Assembly (NCBI RefSeq): GCF_001748085.1
Contig: NZ_BBZK01000005.1
Span: forward strand, 310,001-374,000
Direction: 5' to 3'
DNA length: 64,000 nucleotides
Source of the DNA: Streptomyces sp. TP-A0874
GTDB taxonomy: Bacteria > Actinomycetota > Actinomycetes > Streptomycetales > Streptomycetaceae
Within the stretch, counting starts at the first letter, position 1. Every line of letters begins with the position of its first letter. This document shows positions 15,905 through 24,887 of the stretch, one piece after another. The notes below the pieces were generated by a model, which made no database searches, was not told the origin of the DNA, and worked only from the letters and a program-made list of their open reading frames with translations. A program made the position numbers and the translations under genes.

Positions 15905-16897
15905 ATGACAGCGCTGGACACGGTCGGTGGAAGGGCCGCTGCCGGGGAGACCGGCGTCGAGGACGCCGCGGCGAGCGCCGCGTTCGACGCGGCGCTCGCC
16001 GCCGACGAGCGCATCGAGCCGCGGGACTGGATGCCGGAGGCCTACCGGGCCACCCTGGTACGCCAGATGGCCCAGCACGCCCACTCCGAGATCATCGGGA
16101 TGCAGCCGGAGGCCAACTGGATCACCCGGGCCCCCTCCCTGCGGCGGAAGGCCATCCTCATGGCCAAGGTGCAGGACGAGGCCGGACACGGCCTGTACCT
16201 CTACAGCGCGGCCGAAACCCTGGGCGCCAGCCGCGAGGAGCTCCTCGACAAACTGCACGCCGGCCGCCAGCGCTACTCCTCCATCTTCAACTACCCCACT
16301 CTGACCTGGGCGGACGTCGGCGCCATCGGCTGGCTGGTGGACGGTGCGGCGATCACCAACCAGGTCCCCCTCTGCCGCTGTTCGTACGGCCCCTACGCCC
16401 GGGCGATGGTGCGCATCTGCAAGGAGGAGTCCTTCCACCAGCGACAGGGCTACGAACTCCTGCTCGCCCTGAGCCGGGGCACCGATGAGCAGCACGCGAT
16501 GGCCCAGGACGCGGTCGACCGCTGGTGGTGGCCCTCCCTGATGATGTTCGGCCCGCCGGACGCCGAGTCCTCGCACTCCGACCAGTCGATGGCCTGGAAG
16601 ATCAAGCGCCACTCCAACGACGAGTTGCGGCAGCGCTTCGTGGACATCTGCGTACCGCAGGCGGCCTCCCTCGGGCTCAGCCTCCCCGACCCCGAACTGC
16701 GATGGAACGAAGACCGCGGCCACTACGACTTCGGCCCGATCGACTGGGAGGAGTTCCGCGAGGTGCTGCGGGGCAACGGCCCGTGCAACGACCAGCGGCT
16801 CGCCCAACGCCGGCGGGCACACGAAGAGGGCGGCTGGGTCCGCGAGGCGGCGGCGGCCTACGCCGCGAAGCACGAGCGCCAGGAGGCGGCGGCATGA
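15905..16897 (+). CDS. paaA: 1,2-phenylacetyl-CoA epoxidase, catalytic subunit PaaA
   Basis: This 330-residue catalytic subunit of the diiron multicomponent oxygenase epoxidises phenylacetyl-CoA. Iron-ligand motifs are visible as HSEIIG near 60-65, DEAGHG at 91-96 and [10 protein letters not shown] at 173-182. The start at 15905 is used because the operator and promoter lie immediately upstream; a TTG-initiated longer frame from 15857 would be translated through the operator. The stop overlaps the paaB start (ATGA at 16894-16897). The gene heads a compact five-gene operon, paaABCDE. Confidence 0.95.
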   Translation: MTALDTVGGRAAAGETGVEDAAASAAFDAALAADERIEPRDWMPEAYRATLVRQMAQHAHSEIIGMQPEANWITRAPSLRRKAILMAKVQDEAGHGLYLYSAAETLGASREELLDKLHAGRQRYSSIFNYPTLTWADVGAIGWLVDGAAITNQVPLCRCSYGPYARAMVRICKEESFHQRQGYELLLALSRGTDEQHAMAQDAVDRWWWPSLMMFGPPDAESSHSDQSMAWKIKRHSNDELRQRFVDICVPQAASLGLSLPDPELRWNEDRGHYDFGPIDWEEFREVLRGNGPCNDQRLAQRRRAHEEGGWVREAAAAYAAKHERQEAAA

Positions 16898-17184
16898 GCG
16901 GCAGTGGTGACTGGCCCCTGTGGGAGGTCTTCGTGCGGAGCCGGCGCGGCCTGTCCCACACCCACGCCGGCAGTCTGCACGCCCCGGACCCGGAGATGGC
17001 GCTGCGCAACGCCCGCGACCTGTACACCCGGCGCGGGGAGGGCGTCTCGATCTGGGTGGTACCCGCCACCGCGATCACCGCCTCCTCCCCGGACGAGAAG
17101 GACCCCTTCTTCGACCCCGCCGCCGACAAGCCCTACCGGCACCCCACCTTCTACGAGATCCCGGAAGGGGTGCGCCACCTGTGA
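16894..17184 (+). CDS. paaB: 1,2-phenylacetyl-CoA epoxidase subunit PaaB
   Basis: This 96-residue protein has the usual PaaB length. Family features are [27 protein letters not shown] residues at the N-terminus, then [21 protein letters not shown] in the middle and a [13 protein letters not shown] end. PaaB bridges the PaaA/PaaC subcomplexes in the epoxidase and has no catalytic residues. Start and stop overlap the neighbouring genes by 4 bp each (ATGA and GTGA), so translation is tightly coupled. Confidence 0.93.
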   Translation: MSGSGDWPLWEVFVRSRRGLSHTHAGSLHAPDPEMALRNARDLYTRRGEGVSIWVVPATAITASSPDEKDPFFDPAADKPYRHPTFYEIPEGVRHL

Positions 17185-17903
17185 CGACCACCCGAGCCCC
17201 CAGGACCGCGGCGCTCGCCCTCGGCGACGACGCGCTCGTCCTCTCCCACCGGCTGGGCGAGTGGGCCGGGCACGCTCCCGTGCTGGAGGAGGAGGTCGCG
17301 CTGGCGAACATCGCGCTCGACCTCCTTGGCCAGGCCCGGACGCTGCTCTCCTCGGTCGGCGACGAGGACGAACTGGCCTACCTCCGCCAGGAGCGCGAGT
17401 TCCGCAACGTCCAGCTGGTGGAACAGCCGAACGGCGACTTCGCCCACACCATCGCCCGCCAACTCCTCTTCTCCACCTACCAGGAACTCCTCTACGCCGA
17501 GCTGGCCGGCGGCAGCGGCCCGTTCGCCCCGCTCGCGGCGAAGGCGGTCAAGGAGACGGCGTACCACCGGGACCACGCCGAGCAGTGGACCCTCCGCCTC
17601 GGTGACGGGACCGAGGAGAGCCATCGGCGGATGCAGCTCGGCCTGGACACGCTCTGGCGCTTCACCGGCGAACTCTTCCAGCCGATCGAGGGCCTGGACA
17701 CCGACCTGCCGGCGCTGCACGGAGAGTGGCGGTCGGCGATCGGTTCGGTACTGCGGCGGGCCACCCTGACCGTCCCGGAGGGACCGCAGAGCGGAGCGTG
17801 GCGGGCGGGCGCCGGCCGGCAGGGCCTGCACACCGAGCCGTTCGGCCGAATGCTCGCCGAGATGCAGCACCTGCACCGCAGCCATCCCGGAGCGAAATGG
17901 TGA
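17181..17903 (+). CDS. paaC: 1,2-phenylacetyl-CoA epoxidase subunit PaaC
   Basis: This 240-residue ferritin-like structural subunit pairs with PaaA. It shows the PaaC-type helices ALGDDALVLSHRLGEWAGHAP, EEEVALANIALDLLGQARTLL, and KAVKETAYHRDHAEQWTLRLGDGTEES. The start is a GTG forming GTGA with the paaB stop. The end overlaps the paaD start. The protein is close to the usual length of about 250 residues. Confidence 0.93.
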   Translation: MTTTRAPRTAALALGDDALVLSHRLGEWAGHAPVLEEEVALANIALDLLGQARTLLSSVGDEDELAYLRQEREFRNVQLVEQPNGDFAHTIARQLLFSTYQELLYAELAGGSGPFAPLAAKAVKETAYHRDHAEQWTLRLGDGTEESHRRMQLGLDTLWRFTGELFQPIEGLDTDLPALHGEWRSAIGSVLRRATLTVPEGPQSGAWRAGAGRQGLHTEPFGRMLAEMQHLHRSHPGAKW

Positions 17904-18406
17904 CCGCGCCCGCCGAGCGGACACCGTTGGAGCGGAGGCTGACCGAACTCGCCGGCTCGGTGCCCGACCCGGAGCTGCCGATGGTGACCCTGGCCGAACT
18001 CGGGGTGGTGCGCGGAGTACGGTCGCTCGGCCCCGGGCGGGTCGAGGTGGAGCTCACCCCCACCTACACCGGATGCCCGGCGATCGAGACGATGGCAGCC
18101 GACATCGAGCAGTTGCTCAGCGAACACGGCGTGCCGGAGGTCTCCGTGCGCGTCGCGCTCGCCCCGGCGTGGAGTACCGCCGACATCACCGCCGACGGCC
18201 GCCGGAAGCTTGCCGAGGCCGGCATCGCGCCCCCGCGCCCGACCGGCCCCGGAGGCGGGCCGGTGCCCGTCCAGCTGGCGGTCCGCTGCCCGCAGTGCGG
18301 CTCCACCGAGACCACCCTGCTCAGCCGCTTCTCCTCCACCGCGTGCAAGGCGCTCCGCCGCTGCGAGTCCTGCCGCGAACCCTTCGACCACTTCAAGGAG
18401 TTGTGA
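17897..18406 (+). CDS. paaD: Phenylacetate degradation protein PaaD (iron-sulfur assembly-type)
   Basis: This 169-residue protein belongs to the MIP18/SufT-like DUF59 family and is needed for epoxidase activity, probably through Fe-S cluster assembly of PaaE. The N-terminal DUF59 domain shows VPDPELPMVTLAELGVVR and LTPTYTGCPA, with a conserved Cys near 60. A C-terminal zinc-ribbon-like part carries CPQC and CESC pairs. The ATG at 17897 overlaps paaC; a GTG at 17900 is an equally close start. Confidence 0.93.
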   Translation: MVTAPAERTPLERRLTELAGSVPDPELPMVTLAELGVVRGVRSLGPGRVEVELTPTYTGCPAIETMAADIEQLLSEHGVPEVSVRVALAPAWSTADITADGRRKLAEAGIAPPRPTGPGGGPVPVQLAVRCPQCGSTETTLLSRFSSTACKALRRCESCREPFDHFKEL

Positions 18407-19498
18407 ATGGCCCCGGCCCGCCCTGGCGCCTTCCACCCGCTGCGGGTGGCGGAGGTGACACGACTCACCGACGACTCGGTGGCCATCACCCTCATCGTGC
18501 CCCCCGAACTCCGGGCGGCCTACCGCTACTCACCCGGACAGCACCTGACGGTGCGCCATGCGATGGACGGCACCGAGATCCGCCGCACGTACTCGATCTG
18601 CGCGCCGGTCACCGAACCCGGCAGTCCGCGGAACCTGCGGGTGGGGGTCCGGCTGGTGGCCGGCGGGGTCTTCTCCACCTACGCGTTCAAGGAGCTGCGG
18701 CCCGGCGACGTGCTGGAGGTGGCGCCCCCGATCGGTCGTTTCGTCCTGGACCCGGCCCCCGGCCACTACGCGGCCGTCGTCGGCGGGAGCGGCATCACCC
18801 CCGTTCTCTCGATCGTCTCCACCCTGCTCGCCGAAGAGCCGACGGCCCGGTTCTGCCTGGTCCGCAGCGACCGGACCACCGCGTCGACGATGTTCCTGGA
18901 GGAGGTCGCCGACCTGAAGGACCGCTGGCCCGACCGCTTCCAGCTGGTCTCGGTGCTCTCCCGCGAGGAACAGCAGGCGGGCCTGGCCTCCGGTCGCCTC
19001 GACGAGGAGAGGTTGACCGCTCTGCTGCCCGCGCTGCTCCCCGTCGAGGAGATCGACCGGTGGTTCCTCTGCGGCCCCTACGGGTTGGTGCGGAGCGCCG
19101 GGCGGGCGCTGCGCGGTCTGGGCGTGGGTCGCCGCCGGGTGCACCAGGAGATATTCCACGTGGACGAGGGCACGGACGCCGTGCCCACCACCCCCGTGCC
19201 CTCCGGCAGCGCCGGCCCCGCCCGGAGTTCACTCACCGCCACCCTGGACGGGCGCTCCGGCAGCTGGCCGGTCGGCGAGGGCGAGACGCTGCTCGATGCG
19301 GTGCTGCGCAACCGCCCGGACGCCCCGTACGCCTGCAAGGGCGGCGTCTGCGGCACCTGCCGCGCCCGGTTGGTCTCCGGTGAGGTGCGGATGGACCGGA
19401 ACTTCGCCCTGGAACCGGAGGAACTCGCCTCCGGGCATGTGCTGGCCTGCCAGTCCCGCCCGCTTACCGAGCGGGTCGAGCTGGACTTCGACCGCTGA
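18407..19498 (+). CDS. paaE: 1,2-phenylacetyl-CoA epoxidase reductase PaaE
   Basis: This 363-residue NADPH reductase delivers electrons to PaaA. It has an N-terminal FAD domain with RRTYSICAP (59-67), an NAD(P)-binding domain with GGSGITPVLS (126-135) and FCGPYG-like residues, and a C-terminal plant-type 2Fe-2S ferredoxin domain with a CKGGVCGTC ligand cluster and a distal cysteine in VLACQSRP. The ATG follows the paaD stop without a gap. A short GC-rich hairpin (19502-19517) follows the operon. No paaK, paaG, paaF, paaH or paaJ gene lies in this window, so the rest of the pathway must be elsewhere. Confidence 0.94.
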   Translation: MAPARPGAFHPLRVAEVTRLTDDSVAITLIVPPELRAAYRYSPGQHLTVRHAMDGTEIRRTYSICAPVTEPGSPRNLRVGVRLVAGGVFSTYAFKELRPGDVLEVAPPIGRFVLDPAPGHYAAVVGGSGITPVLSIVSTLLAEEPTARFCLVRSDRTTASTMFLEEVADLKDRWPDRFQLVSVLSREEQQAGLASGRLDEERLTALLPALLPVEEIDRWFLCGPYGLVRSAGRALRGLGVGRRRVHQEIFHVDEGTDAVPTTPVPSGSAGPARSSLTATLDGRSGSWPVGEGETLLDAVLRNRPDAPYACKGGVCGTCRARLVSGEVRMDRNFALEPEELASGHVLACQSRPLTERVELDFDR

Positions 19499-19577
19499 CC
19501 ACGGCCCGCCCGGGCCGCGGCGCACCGGGCCTCGCCGCCGGATCCGCGCCGTTCCGCCGGTGGGGCCCGTAGCGGGT

Positions 19578-19919
19578 CTACACCACGGTGGCGGGGTGCT
19601 GCCCGTCGGCCACCATCGGACGGCCGGCCGCTTCCCAGCCCAGCATCCCGTCCCCGACGTTGACGGCCTCCAGTCCCTGCGCGATCAGATACTGCGTGAC
19701 CTGCGCCGACCGACCGCCGCTACGGCAGACCACGTGCACCAGGCCGCCGTCGACCGCCTCGGTCAGTTCCCCGAACCGGGCCACGACCTGGCCCATCGGT
19801 ACGTGCAGCGCCCCCTCGACGTGGCCGGCGGCCCACTCGTCGTCCTCCCGTACGTCCAGGAGGAAGCCATCGGACGGTACCGCTGATGCTGCCACCGAAG
19901 GCATCTGGCCGAACTGCAT
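19578..19919 (-). CDS. Rhodanese-like domain protein
   Basis: This is a single-domain rhodanese of 113 residues with the catalytic loop VVCRSGGRS (Cys65), a DVRE motif at 22-25 and the AGHVEGALHVPM element. It could carry sulfane sulfur. The start at 19919 was chosen because GAGAGGG lies 6 nt upstream; in-frame ATGs at 19925 and 19934 are possible. It is convergent to paaE and lies downstream of the J-domain gene. Confidence 0.85.
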   Translation of the reverse strand: MQFGQMPSVAASAVPSDGFLLDVREDDEWAAGHVEGALHVPMGQVVARFGELTEAVDGGLVHVVCRSGGRSAQVTQYLIAQGLEAVNVGDGMLGWEAAGRPMVADGQHPATVV

Positions 19920-19994
19920 GGACATCCCTCTCACTCCGCGCTCCGGGCCGCGCCCGGTCAGACCGCTCCGTCACCGGCCCCGTGCGGTCAAACG

Positions 19995-20831
19995 TTAACC
20001 AACCAGCTCGGCCAACTGCGCCTCCCGCTCGGCGACCTGGGCCAGCAGTTGTTCGGCGATCTCGTCGATCAGCCGGTCCGGGTCGTCGGGCGCCATCTTC
20101 AGCATGGAACCGATGGCGCTGGCCTCCAACTCGGCCGCCGCGGCCGAGAGCAACTCCTTGCGCTGCGCCAGCCACTCCAGCCGGGCGTACAGCTCCTCGC
20201 TGCGGCTCGGCTGCCGCTCCGGGGCGGGAGGGCCCGCCTCCCACTCCTCGGCCAGCTGCCGCAGCACGTTCTCGTCCCCGATCGCGTACGCCTGGTTCAC
20301 CCGCACCACGAAGGCGCTCCTTCGCTCCTGTTCGGCGGCCTCCCGCGCCAGGTCCGGGTGGGCCTTGCGCACCAGCTCCCGGTAGATCCGGCGCGCCTCC
20401 TCGCTGGGCCGCACCCGCTTGGGCGGCTGCACCGGCCGGTCGGTCAGCATGGCCGCCGCCTCCGGCAGTATGCCGCTGGAGTCCATCCAGCCGTGGAACA
20501 ACTCCTCCACCCCGGGCATCGGCAGCACCAGGCCGCGCATCTCCCTGGCCCGCCGCTCGTCCTCCGGGTCCCCGCTCCGCGCCGCGATGGCCTCCGCGAT
20601 CAGCGCGTCGAGCTCGTCGAGCCGGGTGTACATCGGACCGAGCCGCTGGTGGTGGAGCCGGGAGAAGTTCTCCACCTCGACCCGGAACGTCTCCATCGCG
20701 ATCTCGAACTCGATCAGCGCCTGTTCGGCAGCGCGCACCGCCTTCGCCAGGCGCGCGGTGGCCTCCCGTTCGGCCTCCGCGTCCTGTCCGGCTGCCTCAC
20801 GGTCCCTCTGATCGGTCTCCGGATTCGTCAC
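19995..20831 (-). CDS. Coiled-coil protein with a C-terminal J-like domain
   Basis: This 278-residue soluble, highly charged protein has a long helical, probably coiled-coil N-terminal half (about 15-100). From about 143 to 200 it carries a DnaJ-like segment, EEARRIYRELVRKAHPDLA, with the HPD tripeptide at 158-160 needed to stimulate Hsp70, followed by VNQAYAIGD. A further helical tail ends the protein. There is no Gly/Phe region or zinc finger, so it is a type III J-protein, probably a specialised DnaK co-chaperone. The client is unknown. Confidence 0.75.
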   Translation of the reverse strand: MTNPETDQRDREAAGQDAEAEREATARLAKAVRAAEQALIEFEIAMETFRVEVENFSRLHHQRLGPMYTRLDELDALIAEAIAARSGDPEDERRAREMRGLVLPMPGVEELFHGWMDSSGILPEAAAMLTDRPVQPPKRVRPSEEARRIYRELVRKAHPDLAREAAEQERRSAFVVRVNQAYAIGDENVLRQLAEEWEAGPPAPERQPSRSEELYARLEWLAQRKELLSAAAAELEASAIGSMLKMAPDDPDRLIDEIAEQLLAQVAEREAQLAELVG

Positions 20832-21296
20832 CCGCCCAGCCTACGGCCGATCAACGCGCGCTGACACGACACCGCCCCCCGCCGCCCTGCCAACGCTTTC
20901 GTCAGCGCTGGGAGCGGTCGGCGGCGGCGTAGCCGCGTCCGTTCCTCTGCTTCCAGCGCTACTCGCGCAAGGAACGAACGCGGGAGGGGCAAGGAGTGAC
21001 ACCAGCCTGGCGGCACCGCGGCCAGCGGGGTGACGGTCGCGGCGGCCGAGGTGCGGCGGCCTTCCGGCGGTTCGTCCGCCGGACGCGCCAGGAAGTGGCG
21101 ACCGTCCGCCACCCGTCGGGCACGAGGTGTGGACGACCTGCCGAGGCGGAGTGAGGGGGCGGAGAAGTGAGACTGCCCACACCTCGGCAGGACGGCGGAC
21201 ACTCGCCGCCCGGAGCCGGTGACCAGCACCGCCGGAAGCTCGACCACGCCGGCTCCGCGACGACGTCGACCACCGTCTGCGCCCCAGGTCAGGAAA
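20832..21296. other. Non-coding gap rich in potential hairpins
   Basis: The frames across this stretch do not look like protein. It contains a TCCGGCGG/CCGCCGGA hairpin with a TTCGT loop (21063-21083) and two overlapping inverted repeats: CGAGGTGTGG (21123) with CCACACCTCG (21177), and CCTGCCGAGG (21137-21146) with CCTCGGCAGG (21182-21191). It is upstream of the J-domain gene and downstream of tRNA-Leu, so part should be promoter. A structured leader or small RNA is possible. Confidence 0.4.
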
Positions 21297-21337
21297 GAAG
21301 AAAAACGGCCGCCATCGTGAACACGATGACGACCGTT
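21297..21337 (-). terminator. Intrinsic terminator downstream of tRNA-Leu
   Basis: Arms 21304-21319 and 21322-21337 pair over 16 bp with three mismatched positions. On the minus strand the stem is followed by a T-rich tail (TTTTTCTTCTTT). This is a classical intrinsic terminator for the tRNA. Confidence 0.85.
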
Positions 21338-21376
21338 CCGTCACTACGACCGAGCACCTCCGACGGTGCTCCGCTG

Positions 21377-21460
21377 TGCGCGAGGGGGGAGTTGAACCCC
21401 CACGCCCTCTCGGGCACTGGAACCTGAATCCAGCGCGTCTGCCTATTCCGCCACCCGCGC
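21377..21460 (-). tRNA. tRNA-Leu (anticodon CAG)
   Basis: This is an 84-nt class II tRNA. The acceptor stem GCGCGGG pairs with CTCGCGC with one G-U. A long variable arm (TGCCCGAGAGGGCG) and a T-loop GTTCAACTC are present. The anticodon loop TTCAGGT gives anticodon CAG. CCA is not encoded. A T-rich terminator follows. Confidence 0.95.
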
Positions 21461-21861
21461 ATTGGGTGTCGCCGCTCGGCTTTTCCAACATCTTCCGGAC
21501 CGGATTTCCCCGGTGACCGGCCTGCTGGGAGCGCCTCCCGACGTCCAGAAGACTAGCACGCCGACGGGGGTGCGTTCACATCAGTTGAACGGGCCTCAAT
21601 CAGTCGCCTCAGCGCCCGGCGACCGGAGGAGCGTCACGGTTGCGGGACACTGTCCTTCACAGCACCTCTACGATCCTGTGAGGGGGGACACTGGAGAGCG
21701 GGGCCCGGAAGTGGAACCACTCGCCTCCCCCGATCGTGGATACGATCAGCAAGCGATACCGGTACGCAGTACCAAGTAAGCGGCACGACAGCAACACCGA
21801 CAAGTCGATATCACCCGTTCACCGACAACTTCGGCACACACATCAAGGAAGGAGGTGCCCC
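21461..21861. other. Divergent promoter region between tRNA-Leu and the fhaA operon
   Basis: No gene is seen. The stretch must hold promoters for tRNA-Leu (minus) and fhaA (plus). Two short perfect inverted repeats precede fhaA: GATCGT-ggat-ACGATC (21732-21747) and GGTAC-gca-GTACC (21771-21783). TACGAT at 21669-21674 and 21741-21746 are -10 candidates without good -35 partners. Confidence 0.4.
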
Positions 21862-22689
21862 GTGGGAGTACTGAAGCGCTTCGAGCAGCGTCTCGAGGGT
21901 CTCGTGAACGGCACCTTCGCCAAGGTGTTCAAGTCCGAGGTGCAGCCCGTGGAGATCGCGGGCGCACTTCAGCGGGAGTGCGACAACAACGCGACGATCT
22001 GGAACCGCGAGCGGACCGTCGTCCCCAACGACTTCATCGTGGAGCTCAGCGCGCCGGACTACGAGCGGCTGAGCCCCTACTCCGGCCAGCTCGGCGACGA
22101 GCTGGCCGGCATGGTGCGCGACTACGCCAAGCAGCAGCGCTACACCTTCATGGGCTCCATCAAGGTCCACCTGGAGCGCGCCGAGGACCTCGACACCGGC
22201 CTGTACCGGGTCCGCAGCCGCACCCTCGCCGGCAGCCACTCGCAGCCCCAGCAGCCCGGTGCCCCCGCGGGCGGCCCCGGCTACCCCCCGCCGCCCAGCG
22301 GGCTGCCTCCCATGCCCGCCGGCCCGCCGCCGGGCGGCGCCCCGGCCGGGGCCCACTTCCCCGGGGCCCGGCCCCCCGGCGCTCCCGGGGCCGCGCCGTC
22401 GAACGCACAGGTCCGCCGCTGGATCGAGATCAACGGCAACCGCCACCAGATCTCCCAGCCGACCATGGTCCTCGGCCGCAGCACCGAGGCCGACGTACGG
22501 GTCGACGACCCGGGCGTCTCCCGGCGGCACTGCGAGATCCGGGTCGGACCGACCCCCGTGGTCCAGGACCTCGGGTCGACCAACGGCATCGTGGTGGACG
22601 GACAGCACACCACCCGCGCTACGCTCCGCGACGGCTCACGGATCGTCGTGGGCAGCACCACCATCGTTTACCGGCAAGCCGAAGGGTGA
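21862..22689 (+). CDS. fhaA: FHA-domain protein FhaA (DUF3662 + FHA)
   Basis: This 275-residue protein has an N-terminal DUF3662 domain (GVLKRFEQRLEGLVNGTFAKVF, about 1-120), a Pro/Gly-rich linker (about 125-190) and a C-terminal FHA domain that binds phosphothreonine (VLGRSTEADVRVDDPGVSRRHCEI, then DLGSTNGIVVDG). The start is a GTG with a strong AAGGAGGT at 21848-21855. In mycobacteria FhaA couples the PknB kinase to peptidoglycan synthesis. Here it heads the fhaA-fhaB-pstP-rodA-pbpA-pknB operon, supporting the same role at the hyphal envelope. Confidence 0.92.
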   Translation: MGVLKRFEQRLEGLVNGTFAKVFKSEVQPVEIAGALQRECDNNATIWNRERTVVPNDFIVELSAPDYERLSPYSGQLGDELAGMVRDYAKQQRYTFMGSIKVHLERAEDLDTGLYRVRSRTLAGSHSQPQQPGAPAGGPGYPPPPSGLPPMPAGPPPGGAPAGAHFPGARPPGAPGAAPSNAQVRRWIEINGNRHQISQPTMVLGRSTEADVRVDDPGVSRRHCEIRVGPTPVVQDLGSTNGIVVDGQHTTRATLRDGSRIVVGSTTIVYRQAEG

Positions 22690-22699
22690 AGCGGAGGCA

Positions 22700-23215
22700 A
22701 TGTCAGAGCTGACCCTCACGGTCATGCGGCTGGGGTTCCTGGCCGTACTGTGGCTGTTCGTCATCGTGGCCGTGCAGGTCATCCGCAGCGACCTGTTCGG
22801 CACCCGGGTGACGCAGCGCACCGCCCGGCGAGGCGGTGACCGGGACCGTGCGCAGGTCGGCCGGCAGCAGTCCGCCCAGCGGGGGCAGTCCGGCGGCCGC
22901 GGCGGCCGGCAGCGGCGCGGAGCACCGACCAAGCTCGTGGTCACCGAAGGCTCCCTGACCGGCACCACCGTCGCGCTGCACGGCCAGACCATCAGTCTGG
23001 GCCGGGCACACGACTCCACCATCGTGCTGGACGACGACTACGCCTCCAGCAGGCACGCCAGGATCTACCCCGACCGGGACGGCCAGTGGATCGTCGAGGA
23101 CCTGGGATCGACCAACGGCACCTATCTGGACCGGGCCAGGCTCACCACCCCCACACCCATTCCGCCGGGTGCGCCGATTCGTATCGGCAAGACCGTTATC
23201 GAGCTGCGGAAGTAG
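22700..23215 (+). CDS. fhaB: Membrane-anchored FHA-domain protein FhaB
   Basis: This 171-residue protein has an N-terminal membrane helix (about 8-28), a basic Arg/Gln/Gly-rich linker (about 40-75) and a C-terminal FHA domain (SLGRAHDSTIVLDDDYASSRHARI, DLGSTNGTYLD). The order matches FhaB/FipA of mycobacteria, a PknB-phosphorylated septation protein. The threonine-containing TKLVVTEGSLTGTT segment lies at the start of the FHA domain. It starts 10 bp after fhaA in the same operon. Confidence 0.9.
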   Translation: MSELTLTVMRLGFLAVLWLFVIVAVQVIRSDLFGTRVTQRTARRGGDRDRAQVGRQQSAQRGQSGGRGGRQRRGAPTKLVVTEGSLTGTTVALHGQTISLGRAHDSTIVLDDDYASSRHARIYPDRDGQWIVEDLGSTNGTYLDRARLTTPTPIPPGAPIRIGKTVIELRK

Positions 23216-23308
23216 TACGACAATGAGCGAACGGAGCGAGCGCGCCCCGGTGGCCCGGGCCACCGAGTCCGTGAGCACGGGCACGCTCCCGACCGGAGGG
23301 TGGGCACC

Positions 23309-24871
23309 ATGCGGATGTACCCCGAGCCAGCAGGCGAGGTGCGCATGAGTCTCTCGCTGCACTTCGCCGCCGGGTCGCACAAGGGCATGATCCGGGAGGG
23401 CAACGAGGATTCCGGTTACGCCGGGCCCCGCCTGCTCGCCATCGCCGACGGCATGGGTGGGCAGGCCGCCGGGGAGGTGGCCAGTTCGGAGGTCGTCTCC
23501 ACGCTGGTACAGCTCGACGACGACGTGCCCGGCTCCGACATCCTCACCTCCCTCGGCACGGCGGTGCAGCGCGCCAACGAGCAACTGCGCCTCATGGTCG
23601 AGGAGGACCCGCAGCTGGAGGGCATGGGCACCACGCTCACCGCGCTGCTCTGGACCGGCCAGCGGCTCGGTCTGGTGCATGTCGGCGACTCCCGCGCGTA
23701 CCTCCTCCGCGACGGCGTCCTCACCCAGATCACCCAGGACCACACCTGGGTGCAGCGGCTGGTCGACGAGGGGCGGATCACCGAGGAGGAGGCCACCACC
23801 CACCCGCAGCGCTCCCTGCTGATGCGCGCGCTGGGCAGCGGCGACCGGGTCGAACCGGACCTCTCCATCCGCGAGGTGCGGGCCGGCGACCGCTACCTCA
23901 TCTGCTCCGACGGTCTCTCCGGCGTCGTCAGCCACGAGACCCTGGAGGCCACCCTCGCCAACCGGCACGGCCCGCACGAGACCGTGCAGGAGCTCATCCA
24001 GCTCGCACTGCGCGGCGGCGGCCCGGACAACATCACCTGCATCGTCGCCGATGTGCTGGACGTCGACGGCGAGACCAGCGCCGGTCAGCTCAACGACACC
24101 CCGGTCGTGGTCGGAGCGGTCGCCGAGAACCAGTCGCCGCTGGGCGACGGCGCCGCCGGCAGGACCCCGGCGGCGCGGGCCGCGGAACTGGGCCGGGCAG
24201 TGCCCCCGCAGGCGTCGGGCTCCCCGGCCGGCGGCTTCGGGCCACCCGGCAGCGGCTCCCCCGCGCTCGCCGGCGGGGCCCCGGCCAGCGGTGGCTTCGG
24301 CAGTCCCCAGGCGGCCTTCGGCAAACCGCGCGGCGGCGCGAAGTGGCTCAAGGGCTCCCTGATCACCGTACTCGCGCTGAGCTGCGTCGGAGCCGGGCTC
24401 TACGGTGGCTACCGGTGGACCCAGACCCAGTACTTCGTGGGCGCCAACGGCAAGCACGTCGCGCTCTACCAGGGGATCAGCCAGGACCTGGCCTGGATCA
24501 ACCTCAACCGGGTGCACGCCGACCACCCCGAGATCGAACTCAAGTACCTCCCGGCCTACCAGCGCAAGCAGGTGGAGGCCACCATCACGGTCGGCAGCCT
24601 CGGCCAGGCCCGGGACAAGGTCGACGAACTCGGCAAGCAGGCCACCGCCTGCCGCAAGGACGCCGCGCTCCGCGCGGCCGAGCGGGACCAGGCGAAGTCC
24701 GAGGAGAAGACCCCGAAGGCACCGAAGGCGGACGACAAGAAGTCGGACGCCACCGGTTCCGCCCTCTCCGACGGCGAGCAGACCGAGAAGTCCGGCAAGG
24801 GATCGCCCGGCCCTACCCTGTCGGAGGAAGAGAAACGACTGGCCGAACAGTGCGACCGCACTCAGCAGTAG
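23309..24871 (+). CDS. pstP: PP2C-type Ser/Thr protein phosphatase PstP
   Basis: This 520-residue metal-dependent phosphatase opposes PknB. The N-terminal PP2C domain (about 15-250) shows REGNEDSGY, IADGMGGQAAGE, VGDSRAYLLRDG and GGPDNITCIV, which include the metal-binding aspartates. A Gly/Pro-rich linker, a membrane helix (about 350-370) and an extracytoplasmic charged tail rich in Lys/Glu follow. The start at 23309 has GGAGG about 9 nt upstream; an internal ATG at 23345 begins MSLSLHF and is an alternative. It lies within the fhaA-pknB operon. Confidence 0.9.
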   Translation: MRMYPEPAGEVRMSLSLHFAAGSHKGMIREGNEDSGYAGPRLLAIADGMGGQAAGEVASSEVVSTLVQLDDDVPGSDILTSLGTAVQRANEQLRLMVEEDPQLEGMGTTLTALLWTGQRLGLVHVGDSRAYLLRDGVLTQITQDHTWVQRLVDEGRITEEEATTHPQRSLLMRALGSGDRVEPDLSIREVRAGDRYLICSDGLSGVVSHETLEATLANRHGPHETVQELIQLALRGGGPDNITCIVADVLDVDGETSAGQLNDTPVVVGAVAENQSPLGDGAAGRTPAARAAELGRAVPPQASGSPAGGFGPPGSGSPALAGGAPASGGFGSPQAAFGKPRGGAKWLKGSLITVLALSCVGAGLYGGYRWTQTQYFVGANGKHVALYQGISQDLAWINLNRVHADHPEIELKYLPAYQRKQVEATITVGSLGQARDKVDELGKQATACRKDAALRAAERDQAKSEEKTPKAPKADDKKSDATGSALSDGEQTEKSGKGSPGPTLSEEEKRLAEQCDRTQQ

Positions 24872-24887
24872 TCATGAGGGGCCAGTG

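Noticed and set aside
19502..19517. Short GC hairpin after paaE as a firm terminator
   Set aside because: The stem is only 6-7 bp with a tiny loop and no T-tract, so it is not listed as a separate feature.
20841..21491. A minus-strand frame spanning tRNA-Leu and the following gap
   Set aside because: It reads through a tRNA and terminator and is Arg/Pro/Ser-rich without motifs.
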